The notes under the pieces are model-generated. The model searched no databases. It saw nothing but the letters and a program-made list of their open reading frames with translations, and was not told the origin of the DNA. A stretch of 64,000 bases of DNA from the NCBI GenBank assembly GCA_007751255.1, contig CP036296.1, positions 3,472,001-3,536,000 of the forward strand, read 5' to 3'. A program made the position numbers and the translations under genes. The stretch comes from Engelhardtia mirabilis. GTDB taxonomy: Bacteria > Planctomycetota > UBA1135 > GCA-002686595. Positions 24,766 to 33,610 of the stretch are shown here, one piece after another (positions within the stretch are counted from its first letter, which is position 1; every line of letters begins with the position of its first letter).

Positions 24766-26913
24766 TCACACCTTGCGGCGTCGCGTGGCGAGCACACCGC
24801 CCATCAGGGCCAGTCCACCAAGTCCGACGAGCGCTGTGCCGCGTCCTCGCTCCGTCGCTCGGTTGCGCGCGTCCTCGCGGGCGATGGACTCCGACAGCCA
24901 GCCACGGTTCTCCTCCAGGCGCGCCCGCCACCACTGCTCCGCAGTGGCGTCCAGCTCCACCGCTCCCAGGCCGGCGTCCAAGGCATCCAAGTGCGGTGCC
25001 GCGGCCCGCGGTCGTCCGGCGGCCAGGGCCACGGCGGCGCAGCGCAATTCGAGCTCCAGGTCACCCGGTTGCAGTTGCAGTCCGAGCGACGCGCAGGCAT
25101 AGGCGCGTTCGAGGGAACCGGCGCCCTGATAGACCCGGCTGGCTTCGCGCGCGGACTCCAGGTCCATCGTCGTCTCCGCGCCCAGCAGCTCGGCCGTCGC
25201 CGAACGCCCGAAGGCGGGTCCGGGAAGTTGATGGGCCGCCGCGGCCGCGAGGGAGGCGCGCTGCAACGCGAGCAGTGGCGTGCGATCGTCCGTCAGCGGC
25301 GCCGCCCCACCGGCGGGGAAACGCCGCGTGGCGCCGGGAACCTCGCGCGGCGCAAGCAACGCGTCGATGACGGGCTCGCCGGACTTCCAGAACGAGCCGG
25401 CAGGATCCGGCAACCCCGCGCCGCGGCGCGCGACGAGAGTCACGTTGCGTGCGCCGGGGACGTCGAGGGCCAACACCTCCGAGTCGAAGGCGGACGCGAT
25501 CGTCGCACCCAAGGCGTCCACGAGCGGATCCTGCAAGCCGAAGGCTCCGACGTTGACGGTCAGCCAACCACCGGGCGAGAGGTGCCGCGCGAGCTGGTCG
25601 AAGAACTCGACCGTGCCCAGGTGCGGCGGGATCTCGACCTGATTGGCATAGGTGTCGAGCACGATCTGGTCGTAGGGACCGACCAGGGGCAGCAGCGCCG
25701 CGCGGGCATCCAAGCCCGCGTGCACCGCGAGCGAGGCATCGGTTGTAGGCAGGTCGAGGAACTCGCGCGCCAGTTCCACCACCGCGGGGTCCAGCTCGAC
25801 GCCGTCGCCGACCAACTTGGTCCGAAGCGGCACGGAACCCTCGAGCACCCGCCAGGCTGTTCCGGCCCCGAGGCCGAGCAGCAGCACGTTCCAACGCTCC
25901 GGGGTCGCACCTCGCTCGGCCGCGGTCCACCAGGGAGGCAGGGCGAAGTCGTTGTAGTAGTAGCCGTAGGGCAGCAGGCCGGCCTGGTCCTGCCACACGG
26001 ATTGGAACGAATCGCTGCGTTCGTTGACCTCGAGCCTACGCCGCACCGGCTCGCCCGAGGGCACTTCGACCACCCGCACCCGCTGGTAGCGCGACTCGAG
26101 GACTCCCAGGAGGCGCCGACCGGAGGGGTCGACCGCGCCGACCTCCGACGCTGGATCCGGCCCCAAGAGTGCCGTCCCCGTCGCGCCGAAGACGGCCAGG
26201 GCGCCGACGGCTCCGGCAATCCGGGCGCCGCGGTCGGCCGCGCCGACGATCAGGCCCGCTGCTCCCAGAGCCAGGCCGGCGACGGCGAAGGTCCCGGACA
26301 CTCCGAGGCTCGGAAGGGCCAGGTGGCTGGTCAGGAACGTGCCCGCCAGGCTGCCCAGGGTCGACACGGCCAGGACGAGGCCCCCGGCGGTACCGGCGTG
26401 TCCCCCACGCCGGCGTTGAATCGACTCGACGGCAAGGGGTCCGACCGCACCCAGGATCGCAGCCGGGGGCAGGAACAGGGACAGGGATGCCGCGAGGCTG
26501 CCCCAAGTCAGCACCGCGCTGGCCTCGGCGAGGGCCAGGTCGGCGGGCAGGAAGTAGCTACATACGGCAGTGCAGGCCCAGGGCAACGCCACGGTGAATG
26601 CCGCGCCGAGACCCAGGGCGAGGGCCAGCCAAGTGGCGGGCCTGCGCCCGGCCGCCAACCGAGCGCCGAGGAGATAGCCGAGGGTCAAGGCCGCCAGGAC
26701 AGTCCCCAGCACGTTGGTCCAAACGGTCAAGCTGCTCCCGAACCAGGGTGCGATCAAGCGCACGGCGGCCAGCTCGACCGTCATCACGCCCGCCCCACCC
26801 ACTGCGGCGGCCGTCAGGACGACGAACCCCGGGGGTGCGCTGGACGCACGCCCGGGGCCGTACTCGTTCTGCCCGGGAGCGCGGCCGCCGGGGCCATCGG
26901 CCGGTGAGTTCAC
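24766..26913 (-). CDS. polytopic membrane protein fused to a spermidine-synthase-like domain
   Basis: A 715-residue inner-membrane protein. The N-terminal 260 residues contain about eight hydrophobic helices (VVLTAAAVGGAGVMTVELAAVRLIAPWFGSSLTVWTNVLGTVLAALTLGYLLGARLA is the typical first part of this family). Residues about 280-500 form a spermidine-synthase-like Rossmann methyltransferase fold: VLLLGLGAGTAWRVLEG (SAM-type loop), VELDPAVVELAREFLDLP, YDQIVLDTYANQVEIPPHLGTVEFFDQL, LSPGGWLTVNV. The C-terminal section has TPR-like helices (ASRVYQGAGSLERAYACASLGLQLQPGDLELELRCAAVALAAGRP) and ends in a last hydrophobic segment and RRRK (ALVGLGGLALMGGVLATRRRKV). The family is common in bacteria, and its substrate is generally unknown. 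The GTG at 26913 lies 13 bases after the preceding gene, so the two probably share a transcript. Confidence 0.85.
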   Translation of the reverse strand: MNSPADGPGGRAPGQNEYGPGRASSAPPGFVVLTAAAVGGAGVMTVELAAVRLIAPWFGSSLTVWTNVLGTVLAALTLGYLLGARLAAGRRPATWLALALGLGAAFTVALPWACTAVCSYFLPADLALAEASAVLTWGSLAASLSLFLPPAAILGAVGPLAVESIQRRRGGHAGTAGGLVLAVSTLGSLAGTFLTSHLALPSLGVSGTFAVAGLALGAAGLIVGAADRGARIAGAVGALAVFGATGTALLGPDPASEVGAVDPSGRRLLGVLESRYQRVRVVEVPSGEPVRRRLEVNERSDSFQSVWQDQAGLLPYGYYYNDFALPPWWTAAERGATPERWNVLLLGLGAGTAWRVLEGSVPLRTKLVGDGVELDPAVVELAREFLDLPTTDASLAVHAGLDARAALLPLVGPYDQIVLDTYANQVEIPPHLGTVEFFDQLARHLSPGGWLTVNVGAFGLQDPLVDALGATIASAFDSEVLALDVPGARNVTLVARRGAGLPDPAGSFWKSGEPVIDALLAPREVPGATRRFPAGGAAPLTDDRTPLLALQRASLAAAAAHQLPGPAFGRSATAELLGAETTMDLESAREASRVYQGAGSLERAYACASLGLQLQPGDLELELRCAAVALAAGRPRAAAPHLDALDAGLGAVELDATAEQWWRARLEENRGWLSESIAREDARNRATERGRGTALVGLGGLALMGGVLATRRRKV

Positions 26914-26926
26914 GGGCAGCCCGCGA

Positions 26927-28174
26927 TCACTCGGCCTCGGGCACGTCGTAGGCCCGCGAGGCGGTGTAGATCCGACCCGGATCGCCGCTGCGATACACGC
27001 GGTCGAGCAAGAGGTTCAGCTTGCGTTCGAGCTGGGTCTCATGCTCCACGCCGTTCAGCACCACCCGCACCGGCCGGTCCAGGTCCACCAGTCGATCGTT
27101 CAAGTAGACCGTCACGCGGGTCATGCCCACCACCTGCAGGGTGATGGTGTTCGACTCCCGATCGGCCTCAGCGATCACGCTGGTGCCCTCGACGTCGGTG
27201 TCGACCCCTTCGGCGTTGATCCAGAAGCAGCCGGTGCTGAAATCGGTGCGCGGCGTGAAGGAGACCTTGGTGGGGTTGGCGGAGCGCCTCTGCCCGGAGA
27301 GCCAGATCCATGCTCCCGCGGCGTCGGTCGACCCTTCGACCGTGCAGTTCTCGTAGCCCAACTTGCCGATTGCCTCCGCAAAGGAATCGGCGCCGGAGCT
27401 GCCACTGATCCACAGGGTCGCGATGGTCGAGAAGTTCTCGGCGGGTGTCGCGCCCACGTCGCCAGCACGGCCGACAACCGCAGCGAAGCGATCGGGGAAC
27501 AGCGAGGCGACCTCGGCCACCACCGCCACCCCAGCGCCCTTGCCCGCCAGGTAGACGCGGTTGGAGTCGACCGAGTAGGTCCGCAGGGCGGAACCCATGG
27601 CAACCATGACCGATTGCAGCCCGCCCGCCTCGTTGACGGCGTTGGTCCAATCGCTCACATCGGGCGGCATGTGAACCGCGACGATCACGGCCTCGGTGGC
27701 GGCACCGGTGCTCAGCCAGTCGTCGCGCAGGTGGTCGTCCGCCTTCTGACCCGCGTCGGGAACCGTGAGCACCAGGGGGTAGGGACCGCTGTCGAACTTG
27801 TAGTCCTTCGGCGCGTGCACGCTCATCTCGATGCCGCGCTCTTCCTCCTGGCTGATCTTGCCCTTGCCGGGTACCCGATCCTCGCCATCCGCCGCTTGGA
27901 CCATGACCAGCTCGAGGTCCTCGACCATCGCAAGGATCGGCGCCTTGGCCTTCTTCTCGAGCTTCTCGACCGTCTCCTCCAGGTCGCCGCGCGCCTCGAG
28001 GGTGCCCTTCTCCTCCTTGAAGGCCTTGTAGTAGTCCGCGACGGCCGCAGCGAGCTTCTTGTGATCGCTCTTGGCGAGTTGCAAGTCGAAGGCAATGGCA
28101 CGCAGCGGCGCGGCCAGAGCAACTGTCGAGAAGGCGAGGGTAGCCGCGAGGGCCGGGAGACTCAGTCGTCGCAT
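26927..28174 (-). CDS. exported alpha/beta-hydrolase-like protein, nucleophile missing
   Basis: A 415-residue exported protein starting at ATG 28174 with signal peptide MRRLSLPALAATLAFSTVALAAPL. Residues 30-100 are helical and charged (KKLAAAVADYYKAFKEEKGTLEARGDLEETVEKLEKKAKAP), a probable coiled coil. Residues about 120-300 look like an alpha/beta hydrolase of the esterase/PHB-depolymerase type: YPLVLTVPDAGQKADDHLRDDW, VIVAVHMPPDVSDW, SVDSNRVYLAGKGAGVAVVAEVASLFPDRFAAVVGRAGDV. The usual nucleophile elbow GxSxG reads GKGAG, so the Ser is replaced by Gly and the enzyme is probably inactive. The C-terminal part is beta-rich (NTITLQVVGMTRVTVYLNDRLVDLDRPVRVVLNGVE). It may bind rather than cleave its ligand. 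Three 18-bp repeats carrying in-frame GTG codons lie just upstream. Confidence 0.7.
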   Translation of the reverse strand: MRRLSLPALAATLAFSTVALAAPLRAIAFDLQLAKSDHKKLAAAVADYYKAFKEEKGTLEARGDLEETVEKLEKKAKAPILAMVEDLELVMVQAADGEDRVPGKGKISQEEERGIEMSVHAPKDYKFDSGPYPLVLTVPDAGQKADDHLRDDWLSTGAATEAVIVAVHMPPDVSDWTNAVNEAGGLQSVMVAMGSALRTYSVDSNRVYLAGKGAGVAVVAEVASLFPDRFAAVVGRAGDVGATPAENFSTIATLWISGSSGADSFAEAIGKLGYENCTVEGSTDAAGAWIWLSGQRRSANPTKVSFTPRTDFSTGCFWINAEGVDTDVEGTSVIAEADRESNTITLQVVGMTRVTVYLNDRLVDLDRPVRVVLNGVEHETQLERKLNLLLDRVYRSGDPGRIYTASRAYDVPEAE

Positions 28175-28228
28175 GGTCACTGGGTCGATTGGGGTCACTG
28201 GGTCGATTGGGGTCACTGGGTCGATTGG
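28175..28228. repeat. 3 x 18-bp perfect tandem repeat at a gene start
   Basis: Three exact copies of GGTCACTGGGTCGATTGG occupy 28175-28228, immediately before the ATG of the minus-strand hydrolase-like gene. Read on the minus strand each unit contains an in-frame GTG and encodes TPIDPV or its permutations, so copy-number change could alter the N-terminus or spacing to the ribosome binding site. The rest of the 243-base gap to 28417 shows nothing except a CGGCCTAAGAG motif near 28361. Confidence 0.9.
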
Positions 28229-28417
28229 GGAAGTCGTCGGTCGGCGTCCGACCCCGCTGACATGGTCACCGGGGGCAGCCGGGGCATCCAGGGTCGGGGC
28301 CGCATTATCACGGACGCGGGCGGCTCGCGTCAGCCGTTCGTCGCACAGGCCAGTCCACTCTTAGGCCGCGATGCCGCTCTGGTCCCGTCTCGAGGGGCCA
28401 ACTCGAATCCGCGGCCC

Positions 28418-29122
28418 CTAGTGAGGCGCGTCGACCAGTTGCGTCGCGGCCCAACCCCGCAGGGCCCAAGCGTGGGGTTCCGGACCCGCCAACCCTGGTC
28501 TGAAGGCTGCCCGCGCCGCCTGCAAGTCACCCGCCAGCAGCAACAGGCGGGCCATCGAGAGGCCTGCATTCTGGGACCCATACCGCACTGCCCGCGCCAG
28601 GTGACGCCTGGCCAGGCGGGTTTCGCCGTTCCCCAGCCGCAGCAGGCCCCGGTGGTTCCAGAGCGCGGCATCGCGCGGTTCCAACTCGAGCTGCTCGCCC
28701 AGCAGCCGATCGGCCTCTTCGATTCGACCCAGGTCGCCCAGGGTAAGAGCCGCGTTGATCACGCTCCATTCCGCCCGGACCCGGCGCTGCAGGGCCACTT
28801 GCAGCTCCGCGGCGGCTTCCCGATGGTGAGCGGCGAGGATCGCCTGCCCCAGCTCGAACGCCTGCACCTGAACTGCCTGGGTCGGCGCGCCCTGGCCGGC
28901 GTCGAGCAGCTCGACGGCGAGACCGCCCGCCGCCAGTAGGTCGGACTCCGCCAGCGCCTTCACCTGTTCCCAGTCGCTGGCCTGCTCCCCGTCTTGCTGG
29001 TCGAGCCCAGGTTTCGACGGCTGCGACGACGTCCCGCCCGAGGGCTGCGAGAGCGCGACCGCCACAGGAGCCAGCCCCAGGATCAAGCCGGCCAGCACGC
29101 GGCGCGGACTCAGTTGCCCCAA
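28418..29122 (-). CDS. exported TPR-like protein
   Basis: A 234-residue protein. The N-terminus GQLSPRRVLAGLILGLAPVAVALSQPSGG is a signal peptide. Residues 50-230 are helical, with at least three TPR-like units (ALAESDLLAAGGLAVELLDAG, RIEEADRLLGEQLELEPRDAALWNHRGLLRLGNGETRLARRHLARAVRYG, ARLLLLAGDLQAARAAFRPGLAGPEPHAWALRGWAATQL). TPRs bind protein partners. The start is probably the TTG at 29122, which overlaps the end of purM by about 13 bases; a GTG eight codons further (PRRVLAG) is possible. It follows purM in the same direction and may be cotranscribed with it. Its function is unknown. Confidence 0.7.
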   Translation of the reverse strand: MGQLSPRRVLAGLILGLAPVAVALSQPSGGTSSQPSKPGLDQQDGEQASDWEQVKALAESDLLAAGGLAVELLDAGQGAPTQAVQVQAFELGQAILAAHHREAAAELQVALQRRVRAEWSVINAALTLGDLGRIEEADRLLGEQLELEPRDAALWNHRGLLRLGNGETRLARRHLARAVRYGSQNAGLSMARLLLLAGDLQAARAAFRPGLAGPEPHAWALRGWAATQLVDAPH

Positions 29123-30153
29123 CGGACAACTCCCTCGCCCTCGACCACCTGTCCGATGCGGTGGGCGCGCTCGCCGGCCGCATTCAGCTCACGCACCACG
29201 GCGTCGGCGTCGTCGGCCTCCACGGCGAGGACCATTCCGATGCCCATGTTGAAGGCGCGGTAAGCCTCGTCCATCGCTATGTCGCCGCCTTCGGTCAACA
29301 ACCGGAACAGGCCGGGCACCGCCCAACTGCGACGGTCGATGACCGCATCCACGCCCGGGCGCAGGACGCGCACGACATTGCCGGGCAGCCCACCTCCGGT
29401 GATGTGCGCAATCGCGGCCACGCGCCGCTGCTCGACCAACGGCCAGACCGGATCGAGGTAGCAGCGATGGGGCGCGAGCAGCGCCTCGCCCACCGTGCGG
29501 CCGCCCAGCTCGACAGGCTTGTCTCCGAGTTGTAGGCCCAGTCGCTCGAAGACGACCTTGCGCGCGAGGCTGTAGCCGTTGGTGTGCAGGCCGTCGGACT
29601 CGAGTCCGACCAAGACCTGTCCGGCGGCGATGCGCGAACCGTCGATCAGGTGCTCGCGGCGCACGTAGCCGACGATGAACCCGACCAGATCGAAGTCGCC
29701 CTCGGCGTAGAGACCGGGCATCTCCGCTGTCTCACCGCCGAGCAGCGCGACACCGTGGTCGCGACAGGCCTCGGCGCAACCGCGGATCAGGTCCGAGACC
29801 ACCGTCGGGTCGAGGCGGCCGGTCCCCACGTAGTCCATGAAGAACAGGGGCCGGGCACCTTGGGCCAGGATGTCGCCGATGCAGTGCTGCACCAGATCGC
29901 GACCGACTCCGTCGTGGACTCCGGCGCGCTTGGCCACCTCGAGTTTGGTGCCCACGCCGTCGGCGCTGGCGACGAGGATGGCACCGTCGGCGCCCGCGGC
30001 AGCCAGGTCGAAGAGCCCACCGAAGAGGCCCACGTCGGCGATCACCCCCGGTGTGAAGCTCGAACGGATGGCCGCCTTGGCGGCGGCCAGGGCCGCGTCC
30101 TGGGCGTCGATGTCGACACCGGCGTCGCGGTAGGTCAGGGGCTTGTGGGTCAA
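29110..30153 (-). CDS. purM: phosphoribosylformylglycinamidine cyclo-ligase (AIR synthetase)
   Basis: A 347-residue enzyme of purine synthesis that closes FGAM to aminoimidazole ribonucleotide using ATP. Motifs: THKPLTYRDAGVDIDAQDAALAAAK, ILVASADGVGTKLEVA, GRDLVQHCIGDILAQGARPLFFMDYVGTG, ALLGGETAEMPGLY, VGLESDGLHTNGYSLARKVVFE, AIAHITGGGLPGNVVRVL, DEAYRAFNMGIGMVL. There is no ATG near the expected N-terminus. The TTG at 30153 gives a protein of normal length starting LTHKPLTYRDAG, and readings further upstream add only Arg/Pro-rich shadow sequence. Divergent from dxr. Confidence 0.93.
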   Translation of the reverse strand: MTHKPLTYRDAGVDIDAQDAALAAAKAAIRSSFTPGVIADVGLFGGLFDLAAAGADGAILVASADGVGTKLEVAKRAGVHDGVGRDLVQHCIGDILAQGARPLFFMDYVGTGRLDPTVVSDLIRGCAEACRDHGVALLGGETAEMPGLYAEGDFDLVGFIVGYVRREHLIDGSRIAAGQVLVGLESDGLHTNGYSLARKVVFERLGLQLGDKPVELGGRTVGEALLAPHRCYLDPVWPLVEQRRVAAIAHITGGGLPGNVVRVLRPGVDAVIDRRSWAVPGLFRLLTEGGDIAMDEAYRAFNMGIGMVLAVEADDADAVVRELNAAGERAHRIGQVVEGEGVVRWGN

Positions 30154-30528
30154 GGGGCTGCGCTCCGACGGTGGGCGGCGAGGGGGCCGATGGACGGGAT
30201 CTGTGGGCCTGCTGGGCCGCGGAGGGAGCCGCGGCGCCTTTTTCGCAGTCGCGAAACGGCCTAAGCTACGCCCTGACCCCGGTGCCCACAACGAGCGGCG
30301 CTCGGCGCCGGTCGCCGGAGCCTCCGCTCGGAGGCTCGCCGCCTCGGCGGGGGTGGCCCGGACCCCGCCGCGCGCCCTGGCGAAGCACCTCCCGCCCCCA
30401 CCACGGTCCACGACCAGCGTCAGCTTGCAGATCCCGACTCCGCCCGTGACCGACCGAGCGACCCCAGGGGCCCAGGCCCTCGGACCCGCTCAGGCTCAGG
30501 TCCGAAGCTGCCGACGAAGGCGTCCAGG
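30154..30528. other. divergent region between purM and dxr
   Basis: A 375-base gap with no coding frame of its own. CGGCCTAAGCTACG at 30258-30271 contains a -10-like TAAGCT facing dxr, preceded by a TTTTTC in the -35 zone. Equivalent CGGCCTAAG motifs precede uvrA, the FAS1 gene and the hydrolase-like gene in the same orientation. No riboswitch is recognised. Confidence 0.4.
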
Positions 30529-31704
30529 ATGAGATCGCTCCTCTGTCTCGGCAGCACGGGCTCCATCGGGAGTCAGACCCTGGATCTGGTCCGCGCCGAC
30601 CCGCAGGGGCTGCGCGTCATGGGGCTCAGCGCGGCGCGTTCGGTCGAAGCGCTGCTGGCCCAGGTGCGCGAGTTCCGCCCGGCCTTCGTGGCCCTGGCCG
30701 ACGCCGATGCCGCCGAGCGTCTGCGCCCGGACCTCCCTGCCGGCACGACCCTGTTCAGTGGTACCGAGGCGAACCTGGAGCTGATCGCAGCCGCCGACTT
30801 CGACGTTTGCGTGCACGGGATCGTCGGAGCCGCCGGGCTGCAGCCCTCCGCGGCCGTGCTCGAGCGCGGACGCACCCTCGCCCTGGCCAACAAGGAGTCC
30901 CTGGTCCTGGCCGGCGCGCTCCTGATGGACCTCGCCCGCGAGCGCGGCACGTCGATCGTCCCGGTCGACTCGGAACACTCGGCGATCTTCCAGTGCCTGC
31001 GCGGCGAGCGCATGGACCGCGTGCGGCGCGTGGTCCTGACCGCCAGCGGCGGCCCCTTTCGCGATCACGACGCCTCCGACCTGGCCCGCGTGACGCGGGA
31101 CGAAGCCCTGTGCCACCCCACCTGGGAGATGGGCCCGCGCATCACGATCGGCTCGGCCACCCTGATGAACAAGGCGCTGGAGGTGATCGAGACCCACCAC
31201 CTCTACGGCCTCGAGGCCGGGCAGATCGAAGTCACGATCCACCGCCAATCCGTGGTGCATTCGATGGTCGAGTTCGTCGACGGCTCGGTCATGGCCCAGA
31301 TGGGGCCGCCCGACATGCGCGGACCGATCCACTACGCGCTCCACCATCCGGACCGGCGCCCGAACAACCTGGTCGGTTTCGACCTGGGCGTGTTCCGCGA
31401 GTTGACGTTCGAGGCGCCCGATCACGAGCGCTTCCCTGCCCTCGCCCTCGGCTACCGTTGCGTCGAGGAGGGCGGCGACGCCGGCTGCGTGCTGAACGCG
31501 GCCGACGAGGTCGCTGTCCAGGCCTTCCTCGACGGGCGCATCCGCTTCCCCGACCTGGTCGAGGTCAACCGGCGCACGCTCGACGGCCGCGCCGCCGCTC
31601 CAGCCCTGCGCGCGGGCATCGATGGCTTGATCGAGCGCGACGCTTGGGCGCGCGCGGCGGCGGCCGCCGCCGTGGTCGAGTTCGAAGGACTGCCCGCGAG
31701 CTGA
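30529..31704 (+). CDS. dxr: 1-deoxy-D-xylulose 5-phosphate reductoisomerase
   Basis: A 391-residue enzyme, the first committed step of the MEP isoprenoid pathway (DXP to MEP, NADPH-dependent). Motifs: NADPH loop LGSTGSIGSQTLDLV at the N-terminus, ALANKESLVLAG, metal and substrate site VPVDSEHSAIFQCL, LTASGGPFR, HPTWEMGPRITIGSATLMNKALEVIETHHLYG, and IHRQSVVHSMVEFVDGSVMAQMGPPDMRGPI. The length and order are standard. It is the first gene of an apparent operon with rseP (18-base gap) and the UbiA-like gene (25-base gap). The dxr-rseP pairing is common in bacteria. Confidence 0.97.
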   Translation: MRSLLCLGSTGSIGSQTLDLVRADPQGLRVMGLSAARSVEALLAQVREFRPAFVALADADAAERLRPDLPAGTTLFSGTEANLELIAAADFDVCVHGIVGAAGLQPSAAVLERGRTLALANKESLVLAGALLMDLARERGTSIVPVDSEHSAIFQCLRGERMDRVRRVVLTASGGPFRDHDASDLARVTRDEALCHPTWEMGPRITIGSATLMNKALEVIETHHLYGLEAGQIEVTIHRQSVVHSMVEFVDGSVMAQMGPPDMRGPIHYALHHPDRRPNNLVGFDLGVFRELTFEAPDHERFPALALGYRCVEEGGDAGCVLNAADEVAVQAFLDGRIRFPDLVEVNRRTLDGRAAAPALRAGIDGLIERDAWARAAAAAAVVEFEGLPAS

Positions 31705-31722
31705 GCTCGCCGCCCCGATTTC

Positions 31723-33585
31723 ATGATCGATCTCTTCCGCGTGCTCCAGGCGGCCATCGGCATCGGCTTGGTGATCTTCGTCCACGAGGCCGGCCACTTC
31801 CTAGCCGCGCGCTGGTGCGGCGTCCGCGTGCACGTCTTCAGCCTGGGGATGGGCCCGAAGCTGTTCGGCATCAAGCGCGGTCACACCACCTACCAACTGG
31901 CGGTGATCCCGGTCGGGGGCTTCGTGTCGATGGCCGGCGAGCTCCCCGATGGCAGCGGCCGCGCGCCGGAGTCTTGGGAGTTGCCGGCCAAGTCCGTCGG
32001 ACAGCGCTTCCTGGTCTATTCCGGCGGCGTGCTGATGAACATGGGCCTGGCCTTGGTGCTGTTCCCGATCCTGTTCTGGAGCGGGGTGCCCTTCAGCAAG
32101 CCGGCAATCGGTACGCCCGATCCCGGCGGCCCGGCCTGGCGCGCGGGGCTGACCAACGGCACCGAGATCGTCGCCGTCAACGGCCACAGCGTGCTCGACG
32201 GTCTCCACGTGGCAACGGAGATCGCCCTGGGCGATCGCGACCGGGTCGAGCTGCTGGTGCGCGACCCTGGCAGCACGTCGACGCGCAAAGTGGTCGTCGA
32301 GCCCGAGCACGACGAGCGCATGGGCTTCAACTCGATCGGGCTCGGGCGCCCGGCCCTGGACCCCGAGCACCGCATCGACGTGGCCGAGGACACGCCCGCC
32401 TGGCGTGCCGGCCTGCGACCCGGTGATCGCCTACAGAACGTCGACGGCCTGCCCGCGGCGATGCAGCTCGAGGATCAGTTGCGCGTGGCGATGCAAGACC
32501 GCAGCCCCCTCGAGCTGACCGTCCTGCGTAAGAGCGACGGCAGCCCGTTGACGGTCTCGATCCAACCCGACCTCAAGGAGGGTCCGGGTCGACCGCGGCT
32601 CGGGATCCTGCCGGCCCTGTGTGTGGTCGCCGCCCTGCGACCGGGGCCGGCCACGGACGAGTTGGGCCTGCGCGTCGACGACGCTTTGATCGCCATCGGT
32701 GACCGGCGCATCCTGCAGCGTGGCGACCTGCCCCTGGCTTGGCTCGCGGCGGAGCCCGACGAGCCCTTGGTGATCGCGCGCGATGGCGGGCGCTTGGCCA
32801 TCGACCGTCCGCAGCTCGACGACGCGACGCTGTTCGCGATGGTCGATGACATCGCCCTGGCCCTCGATTACGAGACCCTGCGGCTCTCGGTCGCAGCAGG
32901 CGAGGGCGCGGAACAGGCGGGGCTGCGCGGCGGCGATCGATTGCTGGCCATCGACGGGCGCGCGGAGCCCACCTGGGTCGAGGTCTTCGAGATCGTGCGC
33001 ACCGCAGCCGAGGAGGAGCGCAACGTCGAGCTGCGGGTGGAGCGAACTTCTTTCGCCACCGAGCCCGCGCCGCAGATCCTGACCATCGTCGCCGCCCCGA
33101 TTCCCCAGGCCGACCCGGTCGACGACGGCCGCTACAACGAGTTCGGCTTCGGCGCGAATGTGTGGGAGTACACCTACCGCGCCGACGGTCCGCTCGACGC
33201 CGTACGCGTGGGACTCGCGACTTCCTGGCAGTACGTCAAGCAGACCTGGCTGACGCTGCGCGGGATGATGGTGGCGGAGATCAGCACCAAGAACATCGGT
33301 GGCCCCGTGGCGATCGGTCAGATCTCCTACGCCTTCGCCGAGAGCGGCTGGGCCAAACTGATGTACTTCCTGTGCCTTCTGAGCGTCAACCTGGCGATCA
33401 TCAACGTGCTGCCGATCCCCGTCTTCGATGGCGGGCATTTGTTGTTCTTGTTGATCGAGAAGGTCAAGGGCTCGCCGGTCTCCGAGCGTGTCGTCGGCTA
33501 CAGCCAGTTGGTCGGTGTGGTCTTCGTCGTCGGCCTGTTCGTCTACGTGACCTACAACGACATCGCGCGGGCCTTCGGCCTCTGA
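31723..33585 (+). CDS. rseP: site-2 membrane metalloprotease with four PDZ modules
   Basis: A 620-residue intramembrane zinc protease (M50, RseP family) that cleaves membrane anti-sigma factors or signal peptides. The active site HEAGH is near residue 21 (VIFVHEAGHFLAARW) and the third ligand is in the C-terminal motif NVLPIPVFDGGHLLFLL. Between them lie four PDZ-like units, recognised by PAWRAGLTNGTEIVAVNG, PAWRAGLRPGDRLQNVDG, LGLRVDDALIAIGD and AEQAGLRGGDRLLAIDG. E. coli RseP is about 450 residues with two PDZ domains, so this one is enlarged. Possible clients include the anti-sigma-like protein encoded at 40067. It follows dxr and precedes a UbiA-like gene in one transcript. Confidence 0.92.
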   Translation: MIDLFRVLQAAIGIGLVIFVHEAGHFLAARWCGVRVHVFSLGMGPKLFGIKRGHTTYQLAVIPVGGFVSMAGELPDGSGRAPESWELPAKSVGQRFLVYSGGVLMNMGLALVLFPILFWSGVPFSKPAIGTPDPGGPAWRAGLTNGTEIVAVNGHSVLDGLHVATEIALGDRDRVELLVRDPGSTSTRKVVVEPEHDERMGFNSIGLGRPALDPEHRIDVAEDTPAWRAGLRPGDRLQNVDGLPAAMQLEDQLRVAMQDRSPLELTVLRKSDGSPLTVSIQPDLKEGPGRPRLGILPALCVVAALRPGPATDELGLRVDDALIAIGDRRILQRGDLPLAWLAAEPDEPLVIARDGGRLAIDRPQLDDATLFAMVDDIALALDYETLRLSVAAGEGAEQAGLRGGDRLLAIDGRAEPTWVEVFEIVRTAAEEERNVELRVERTSFATEPAPQILTIVAAPIPQADPVDDGRYNEFGFGANVWEYTYRADGPLDAVRVGLATSWQYVKQTWLTLRGMMVAEISTKNIGGPVAIGQISYAFAESGWAKLMYFLCLLSVNLAIINVLPIPVFDGGHLLFLLIEKVKGSPVSERVVGYSQLVGVVFVVGLFVYVTYNDIARAFGL

Positions 33586-33610
33586 CGGGCTCGGAGCCGT
33601 CGCCAACACG

